NCBI GenBank assembly: GCA_002878215.1
Contig: PNJC01000148.1
Location: 1 to 34,450 of the forward strand
Direction of reading: 5' to 3'
Length of the DNA stretch: 34,450 nt
Source of the DNA: Hydrogenobaculum sp.
Lineage (GTDB): Bacteria; Aquificota; Aquificia; Aquificales; Aquificaceae
Shown here: positions 28,401-34,450 of the stretch, piece after piece
Position numbering within the stretch: position 1 is the stretch's first letter
Layout: the number at the start of each line of letters is the position of its first letter
Notes under the pieces: generated by a model
Told to the model about the DNA's origin: nothing
The model's input: only the letters and a program-made list of their open reading frames with translations
Databases searched by the model: none
Translations under genes and position numbers: made by a program

Positions 28401-29485
28401 AACTCTACCTCTTGATACTTGTAGTAAGCAGCACATGCTCCTTCAGAGGACACCATACAAGAACCTATGGGGTTTTCGGGTGTGCATAAGTTTCCAAAAA
28501 GCTTGCAATCTGTTGGTTTTGAAACGCCTGTTATAACCTTTGGGCATATGCAAAGAGGATGTTCTTTTGAAGCTGGTAATTTCACATCAAAGACTTTTTC
28601 TGCGTCAAATATCTCGTAATCGTCGTTTATCTTAAGAGCGCTTTTAGGCAAGCTACCTATCCCTCTCCAGCTAAAGCTATCCCTTGTATCTAAGGTTTCT
28701 TCTATTAGTTTTTGGGCCTCTTTGTTGCCTTCTTCTGTAACAGCCCTTGTGTAGGCGTTTTCTACTTTTCTTTCACCTTTTATATGCTGGTCCAAAAGCA
28801 TGTTTATGGCTTTTAATATATCAAAAGCCTCAAAACCAGATATAACTATAGATACATCAAACTCTTCATAGATTTTCGTGCCAGTTATAACGCTGACATG
28901 ACCAGGTCCTATGATACCATCTATATGAGAAATACCAGAGTTTAGTATATATCTTACGGCTGGCGGTGTCATCACATGGTTTGATACTACAAAAAGATTT
29001 TTCAATTTATGCTCCTTTGCTTTTTTAAGAAGCACTGCCGTTGGCGGAGTAGTAGTCTCAAAGCCTATAGCAAAGAATACAACGTTTTTATTTGGATTTT
29101 GAAGAGCTGTATCAAAGGCTTCCAAACAAGAATACACGCTTCTAACGTCGCATCCTAAAGCCCTCATGTCTAAAAGAGATTTTCTGTGAGAACCTGGCAC
29201 TCTTAACAGGTCTCCGTAAGTGGTAAATATGGTGTTTGGGATTTTGGCAAGCTCAATGGCCAAGTCTATCCTATCCATAGAAGCAACACAAACAGGACAT
29301 CCAGGACCGTGTATAAACTCTATGTATCCTTTTAAAAGCTTATCTATACCGTATCTCATTATAGCGTGGGTATGTCCACCGCAAAACTCCATTACCTTTA
29401 TAGGTTTTCCTAACTTTTCTACTTTTTTTATAATTGTGTCTTTGGCTTTTAATATAACTTCCTTAGAGTTCAAATTCGTTTTCAT
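28391..29485 (-). CDS. hypD: Hydrogenase formation protein HypD
   Basis: IKVMEFCGGHTHAIMRYGIDKLL; IEFIHGPGCPVCVASMDRID; FFAIGFETTTPPTAV. Confidence 0.97.
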   Translation of the reverse strand: MKTNLNSKEVILKAKDTIIKKVEKLGKPIKVMEFCGGHTHAIMRYGIDKLLKGYIEFIHGPGCPVCVASMDRIDLAIELAKIPNTIFTTYGDLLRVPGSHRKSLLDMRALGCDVRSVYSCLEAFDTALQNPNKNVVFFAIGFETTTPPTAVLLKKAKEHKLKNLFVVSNHVMTPPAVRYILNSGISHIDGIIGPGHVSVITGTKIYEEFDVSIVISGFEAFDILKAINMLLDQHIKGERKVENAYTRAVTEEGNKEAQKLIEETLDTRDSFSWRGIGSLPKSALKINDDYEIFDAEKVFDVKLPASKEHPLCICPKVITGVSKPTDCKLFGNLCTPENPIGSCMVSSEGACAAYYKYQEVELCM

Positions 29486-29702
29486 AATCTAACGCCTCTT
29501 CAAAAAGCTTAAGACTTTCTAAAGCATCCTCTTCAGAAAGCACTTCTATCGCAAAACCAACATGCAAAAGCACGTAATCCCCAACCTTTGGTTTTGGATT
29601 TAACAGTTCTAAAGAAGCTTTCCTTCTAACACCCATTGTATCTACTATGGCTATGTTGTTGTCTAATATCTCTACTATCTTAGAAGGTATGGCAAGACAC
29701 AT
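29463..29702 (-). CDS. hypC: HypC/HybG/HupF-family assembly chaperone
   Basis: MCLAIPSKIVEIL...VGDYVLLHVGFAIEVLSEEDA. Confidence 0.96.
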   Translation of the reverse strand: MCLAIPSKIVEILDNNIAIVDTMGVRRKASLELLNPKPKVGDYVLLHVGFAIEVLSEEDALESLKLFEEALDYENEFEL

Positions 29703-29712
29703 AAAGTCCTCC

Positions 29713-30225
29713 TTAGGAAGGAATTTTCTCTGAGATCTCTACACCTAAATTTCTTAACTCTTCCAAAACTACCTTTATCAAATCTTCTAATTTTGAAGCG
29801 GTTTTCTCGTGAAGTTCCAAAGACACCTCAAAGCTAATCGGTTCTATACCTACAAGCACAAGGTTTTGTCTGACAGGCTTTCCTATTACCTCTAAAAGCG
29901 CCAAGACTTCAGAAAAACCCACTTCATGGGCAGACAGTTTATGTTTTAAATAATATTTTTTCACCTCTTCGTTTTTAAAAATATATATAGTCCCGGGTGG
30001 CTTACCGCCCATCACAGCGTCCACCACCAACAAGTTATCAACACCGTCTTGCAATATATATAGTATTTCAAGACCGAGAGTCCCAGCATCTATGATTTCT
30101 ATAGAAGGATTAAAAGCATATCTTTTTTCTATAGCTCTTATGGTATGCACACCAACCCCCTCATCTTGCATGAGGATGTTGCCTATGCCCATTAGTATTG
30201 TTCTTAATCGTGGCATGCTTGTCAT
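29713..30225 (-). CDS. Hydrogenase maturation endopeptidase (HyaD/HupD-like)
   Basis: TILMGIGNILMQDEGVGVHTIRAIEKRY; DAGTLGLEILY; VVDAVMGGKPPGTIY; LSAHEVGF. Confidence 0.94.
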   Translation of the reverse strand: MTSMPRLRTILMGIGNILMQDEGVGVHTIRAIEKRYAFNPSIEIIDAGTLGLEILYILQDGVDNLLVVDAVMGGKPPGTIYIFKNEEVKKYYLKHKLSAHEVGFSEVLALLEVIGKPVRQNLVLVGIEPISFEVSLELHEKTASKLEDLIKVVLEELRNLGVEISEKIPS

Positions 30226-30917
30226 ATATCTGTTATATCCGCTGGTGTGTGTTCAAAAAATTTGTTGCCATTTACCATAGAAGACACTTCTCCGTCTTTT
30301 TCTAATATATCTTCTCTTATTACCATATAAACGTGTATCACTACAAAAAGTACTATAAGCCAGGCTACTATATGATGCCATCTGTGGACTTGATATTCTC
30401 CACCTAGCATCGGTATTATCCACCCAAAAAGCTTATCCCAAAACCCACCTGGATTTGACCTTCCATACATTGCAAACCCAGTTATCACTTCAAAAATCAA
30501 AAGTAGAAAAAGTCCAAGATAAGCTGTCCTTGCCAAAGGATTTCTTACGTATGGTCTGTGGCTTTTGGTAATAAAAAGATAGTTTTTTAAAGTATCAAAA
30601 GCATTTTCCCAATAAGCTTTTGTCCAAAATTTAGGTATTATAAGTCTATCGGCTTTTCTAAAAGGTATTATGCTAAACCTTAGAATAAGAGCTGCAAGAA
30701 GGATATAGCCAAAGCTAAAGTGCAAAAGTCTTATGTAGTTCATTGTAAGAGCGTGAAGGTCTCCAAAAGTGGCGCTATAGCCTACGTTTCCTATAAAAAA
30801 TGGGTTTCCTATGTATATACCAGTTATAAACAAAACACTTATAGCCAAAGCCCATACCCAGTGGGCGATTCTTAGGGATGGGCTAAATAGATAATATTTT
30901 TTGGTTTCTTTATCCAT
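30222..30917 (-). CDS. Ni/Fe-hydrogenase b-type cytochrome subunit
   Basis: RIAHWVWALAISVLFITGIYIG...LLHFSFGYILLAALILR...VHRWHHIVAWLIVLFVVIHVYMVIREDI. Confidence 0.94.
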   Translation of the reverse strand: MDKETKKYYLFSPSLRIAHWVWALAISVLFITGIYIGNPFFIGNVGYSATFGDLHALTMNYIRLLHFSFGYILLAALILRFSIIPFRKADRLIIPKFWTKAYWENAFDTLKNYLFITKSHRPYVRNPLARTAYLGLFLLLIFEVITGFAMYGRSNPGGFWDKLFGWIIPMLGGEYQVHRWHHIVAWLIVLFVVIHVYMVIREDILEKDGEVSSMVNGNKFFEHTPADITDI

Positions 30918-32811
30918 AACAAGTCCCTCCTATGTTAAAAGAAGTAACCTCTTCTCCTTTTGTGTTGTAAACGTGAGTAGAGCAAGCAAGACATGGATCA
31001 AAAGAGTGCACGCTTCTTAAAATCTCAAGAGGTTCTTTGGCTATAAGGACTATTGTATCTTGCATAGATCTTTCGAAAGCACCTTGCTGACCCTTTTCGT
31101 CCCTTGGAGAGCCGTTCCATGTGGTGGGCACTACCGCTTGATAGTTTTCTATCTTTGCATCTTTTATAATACACCAATGCCCTAAAGCACCTCTTGGGGC
31201 TTCAGATATACCCACTCCCTTTGTAGATTTTGGCCAAGTGGACGGTTCCCATTTTTCCATGTTTGCCACAGACGTATCACCAGCTTTTATGTTGTCGTAG
31301 AGCTTTTTAAGAAAATAGTTAGATGCGTTTGCTCCAAGCTGGCATTCTAGGGCTCTTGCCGCGGTTCTTCCTACGGTGGTGGGCATCCATACGTGAGGTG
31401 GTAAGTTTAAAAGCTTTGAAACGAGGTCTATTTGGTTTACCACCATTTCATCCATCCAGGAAGGTTTTATATGCCCTTGCTTTACGGCTGTATAGACTAT
31501 CATATACCTTGCCAAAGGCCCTACTTCAGCGGGTAAGTTCTTCCATCTTGGTGATTTTATCCAGGAGTATTTGCCGTCTTCGTTTAAATATTTCCAATGG
31601 GTTTTTGTGCCTTCTTTTGGTCCTGTATAGTAAGGGTCTGTTATACCGTTCCAAGGGTGTAAGCCCTCGCTGTTGTTTGGATATTGGTACCAAGAGTGTG
31701 TAACCCACTCCTGAATTATATCTGGATTTGTTAAATCTTCGTTGGTAATAGGATAATATTTGGCCTTTTCTACGCCTTGAGCAAAGTTTTCCACTACTCC
31801 GTTTGAATGATACAAGATCTTTTTATGATAATCACCGTTTTTTATGCTTTTATAAGGTTCATCTGGAAAATCTCCATATCCTAATACCCTTTCTTTGGAT
31901 AAGCCACCGCCGTAGGTCCAGCCTTTTTGGATGTATATTTGACCTATAGCAAGAAGGTCTATTAGATAGAATAAATTTGTAGCCTCAGCTTGGGTATAAA
32001 CAGCATCTTCCACCACTGCAAGGCGCTCCATATTTATGGGTGCATTCATATCGTTCATGGATATAGAACAGTTCATACCGCCTACTATGTAATGAGGATG
32101 TGGGTTTTTACCACCAAATACTACGTGTGGTATAACAAGCTCTCTTTGAACATCCAACATATTTAGATAATGAGCTATTGCTATAAGATGCACTTCTGGT
32201 GGCAACATCTTATAATCTGGATGGTCCCACCAATTGGCGGCAAATATACCAAGTTGTCCACTTTGCACTAAGTTTTTTATCTTATCTTGGAAGGTTTTAA
32301 AATAACCAGGGGTTGCTTTTGGAAATTTCCTCGGGTAAGCGTTGCCCCCAAGAAAATCCGTATACAAGGATATAATACCGCCGTAGGTTTGAAGTATTTG
32401 GTTTTGAAGAGCAGCCGTAGCTACAGGATCTGCTTTTATCGCCTCTAAAGGAGATACCCAATCAAGGGCGTGAAGGTGATAAAAGTGTACCAAATGGTCA
32501 TGTGAGTATAAAGTACCAAGCATTATGTTTCTTATGTAGTTTGCATTTTTTGGTATTTCTATATCAAGAGCATCTTCTATATTTCTCACAGAAGCTAAAG
32601 CGTGAATGGTAGTACAAACTCCACATATACGCTGTGTAAAAGCCCATACTTCTCTTGGGTCTCTATTTCTTACTATAAGCTCAATACCACGCCACATTGT
32701 ACCTGCTGATACAGCGTTTGTTACTTTATGAGACGATTCATCTACCTCTATCTCTAATCTTAAATGTCCTTCTATTCTAGAAACTGGGTCTATTACTACT
32801 CTTGTGCTCAT
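30910..32811 (-). CDS. [NiFe]-hydrogenase large subunit (membrane-bound uptake, group 1)
   Basis: VVIDPVSRIEGHLRLEIEV; RICGVCTTIHALASVR; SFDPCLACSTHV; ATG 32811 with SD AAGGAGG (track start 32817 is a TTG). Confidence 0.97.
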   Translation of the reverse strand: MSTRVVIDPVSRIEGHLRLEIEVDESSHKVTNAVSAGTMWRGIELIVRNRDPREVWAFTQRICGVCTTIHALASVRNIEDALDIEIPKNANYIRNIMLGTLYSHDHLVHFYHLHALDWVSPLEAIKADPVATAALQNQILQTYGGIISLYTDFLGGNAYPRKFPKATPGYFKTFQDKIKNLVQSGQLGIFAANWWDHPDYKMLPPEVHLIAIAHYLNMLDVQRELVIPHVVFGGKNPHPHYIVGGMNCSISMNDMNAPINMERLAVVEDAVYTQAEATNLFYLIDLLAIGQIYIQKGWTYGGGLSKERVLGYGDFPDEPYKSIKNGDYHKKILYHSNGVVENFAQGVEKAKYYPITNEDLTNPDIIQEWVTHSWYQYPNNSEGLHPWNGITDPYYTGPKEGTKTHWKYLNEDGKYSWIKSPRWKNLPAEVGPLARYMIVYTAVKQGHIKPSWMDEMVVNQIDLVSKLLNLPPHVWMPTTVGRTAARALECQLGANASNYFLKKLYDNIKAGDTSVANMEKWEPSTWPKSTKGVGISEAPRGALGHWCIIKDAKIENYQAVVPTTWNGSPRDEKGQQGAFERSMQDTIVLIAKEPLEILRSVHSFDPCLACSTHVYNTKGEEVTSFNIGGTCYG

Positions 32812-32813
32812 AA

Positions 32814-33884
32814 TCAATCCTCCTTCTTGCCAGAACGTATTTTACTTATTACACCGTGAGCTACTGCTCCAGCCGCTGCTGCTCCTACTGCTACCGCACC
32901 TACTTTATCTGCGTTTGATTCTGTACCTATAAAGGGTATATTTTGCTCTCTACTATAAAAGTTTCCATTGTCCCAAAATCCATCCGCTGAACATCCAATA
33001 CACCCATGACCAGATTGTATAGGATAAGAAAGACCGTTGTACCATCTTAGATTTCCGCAAGAATTATATGTAGTAGGACCTCTGCATCCCATCTTATAAA
33101 GACACCATCCTTTTTTAGCCCCTTCGTCGTCAAATTGCTCTACATACATACCTTCGTTGAAAAATGGCCTTCTATAACATGTATCGTGTATCCTATTTCC
33201 GTAAAACATTTTGGGCCTTCCTTGAGAATCCAGAGGTGGCAACTTTCCAAAAAGCACCGTATACATAATAGTTCCAGTCATTACTTCTGGTATTGGTGGG
33301 CATCCGGGTATTTTCACTATAGGCTTATCCGTTATTACTTTGTGAATAGGTACTGCGGTGGTGGGATTTGGCTTTGCCGCTTGCACACATCCCCAAGATG
33401 CACAAGAACCCCATGCTATCACAGCTTTTGCACCTTCTGCCGCTTTTTTAAGCCCCTCTAAAAAAGGTTTGCCTCCTACAACACAATACATTCCATCGTC
33501 TCCAAGAGGTGGATTTCCCTCTACTGCCAATATATATTCTCCGTGGTATTTTTTCATTATATCGTCTTTATGCTTTTCCAACGCTTCTCCTGCCGCTGCT
33601 GATAACGTATCGTCATACTCTAAAGATATCATAGTAAGAAGCACGTCGGATGCTAAAGGTGTGGCTGATCTTATGAAGGATTCAGAACAACAGGTGCATT
33701 CAAGCCCGTGCACCCATATTACCGGTACTCTCGGCTTGGTTTCCATGGCTTCTACTATTTTTGGTATCATAGCAGGTGGCAAGCCCATAAGACCAGTGAT
33801 AACTGCGGAGAACTTAAGGAACTCCCTCCTGCTGACCCCGTGTCTTTTAAGTGCTTCCCAAAAGGTCTCTTTTCCATCTATCAT
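32814..33884 (-). CDS. [NiFe]-hydrogenase small subunit, Tat-exported, six-Cys proximal cluster type
   Basis: Tat motif [70 protein letters not shown]-terminal TM helix. Confidence 0.97.
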   Translation of the reverse strand: MIDGKETFWEALKRHGVSRREFLKFSAVITGLMGLPPAMIPKIVEAMETKPRVPVIWVHGLECTCCSESFIRSATPLASDVLLTMISLEYDDTLSAAAGEALEKHKDDIMKKYHGEYILAVEGNPPLGDDGMYCVVGGKPFLEGLKKAAEGAKAVIAWGSCASWGCVQAAKPNPTTAVPIHKVITDKPIVKIPGCPPIPEVMTGTIMYTVLFGKLPPLDSQGRPKMFYGNRIHDTCYRRPFFNEGMYVEQFDDEGAKKGWCLYKMGCRGPTTYNSCGNLRWYNGLSYPIQSGHGCIGCSADGFWDNGNFYSREQNIPFIGTESNADKVGAVAVGAAAAGAVAHGVISKIRSGKKED

Positions 33885-33917
33885 AAAAGCCTCCTTATGA
33901 ATAAATATTCATTAATT

Positions 33918-33946
33918 ATGTTAACACTTTAGATGTTACTTGTCAA
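33918..33946 (-). promoter_or_regulatory. Candidate promoter of the hydrogenase operon
   Basis: Minus strand TTGACA (33946-33941), N17, TAACAT (33923-33918); SD AAGGAGG before ATG 33884. Confidence 0.65.
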
Positions 33947-33997
33947 TGATTTCTCTTTATAAAAGCATAAGACATATTTATAGGTTTATAACACCTC

Positions 33998-34391
33998 GAG
34001 TGAGAAATTAACCACATAACTCTAGGGACCGTTTCATCAATTGTGTAAACTATCTTACTAAACATTATTGCATCGCTCCTGGATAAAGGATTTCAAGTTG
34101 CTTATAGTGTTGGCCATTATAGTTCTAATGAGCTCTGAAAGCTCTTGGTAACCTCCTTAGAGTAAAGTATTTTAACACACATAAAGATTTACACAAAAGA
34201 GTAGACAGTCCCTCGTCTCTTTTAAAAACATTGCTGTAAATACTTGAATTTTCTTAAATACCCTGCTATAAAGCTTAAAATGATCTGAATGGGTGGATAT
34301 GCTTCTAAAATGTGGTGGGTAATATTATAACTCTGACCGTATTTTGGCTTTTTGAAATCAATATGATGTTTAAAAAATGAATTTCTCACTC
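33998..34391. repeat. Outer 12-bp perfect inverted repeat bounding a 394-bp non-coding block
   Basis: GAGTGAGAAATT at 33998-34009 and its exact reverse complement AATTTCTCACTC at 34380-34391. Confidence 0.6.
34025..34212. mobile_element. Miniature/internally deleted IS256-like element
   Basis: Ends GGGACCGTTTCATCAATTGTGTAAA (+) and GGGACTGTCTACTCTTTTGTGTAAA (-) match 19/25 as terminal inverted repeats incl. shared TTGTGTAAA; only 188 bp, no transposase; no clear target-site duplication. Confidence 0.7.
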
Positions 34392-34450
34392 AACGTATAT
34401 TTATAAATTATTACATAGACAACGAAAACGCAAACGTGTCTTTTGGTGTT

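Noticed and set aside
33135-33932. Plus-strand ORFs opposite the hydrogenase small subunit (33135..33461, 33358..33900, 33708..33932)
   Set aside because: Antisense shadows of a strongly conserved gene
1-34450. CRISPR arrays, rRNA, prophage or toxin-antitoxin/defence modules
   Set aside because: No regularly spaced repeats, rRNA signatures, or recognisable phage/defence genes seen on either strand

Overview
AT-rich, very compact chromosomal segment. Gene content (five-subunit 2-oxoacid:ferredoxin oxidoreductase, membrane-bound uptake [NiFe]-hydrogenase with a full hyp set, stand-alone 5'-3' exonuclease) looks like an Aquificales / Hydrogenobaculum-type chemolithoautotroph; this taxonomic call is inference. 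Left part: MFS (partial), nadA, prs, tRNA-Ser(GGA), an hma-prfB-panB-folE-rluB unit, dnaJ-hspR, cupin, glmU, epmA-like, queC, MCP and a TPR protein. Middle: SprA-like putative metalloprotease, hydrolase, class III aminotransferase, HAD phosphatase, tpx, stand-alone FEN/5'-3' exonuclease, bifunctional nuclease. Right part: POR/FOR operon in the order E-A-B-G-D plus a small unknown gene, then a long hydrogenase operon (small, large, cyt b, protease, hypC, D, E, A, F, HupH-like, hypB; all on the minus strand). The right edge carries a ~188 bp IS256-like miniature element inside a larger 12-bp inverted-repeat pair. Best leads: (1) the HAD phosphatase has no ATG/GTG/TTG upstream of its catalytic DFDGT motif, but an AUA codon sits behind a good Shine-Dalgarno and overlaps the tpx stop as ATAA; (2) three genes share TATAAT-N7-ATG leaderless architecture, with a perfect TTGACA-N17-TATAAT for dnaJ; (3) the stand-alone 5'-3' exonuclease ends in a clamp-binding-like QKTLF; (4) the nested miniature transposable elements; (5) a stand-alone HupH domain in an O2-tolerant-type hydrogenase operon. 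I did not see a clearly new defence or mobile system.
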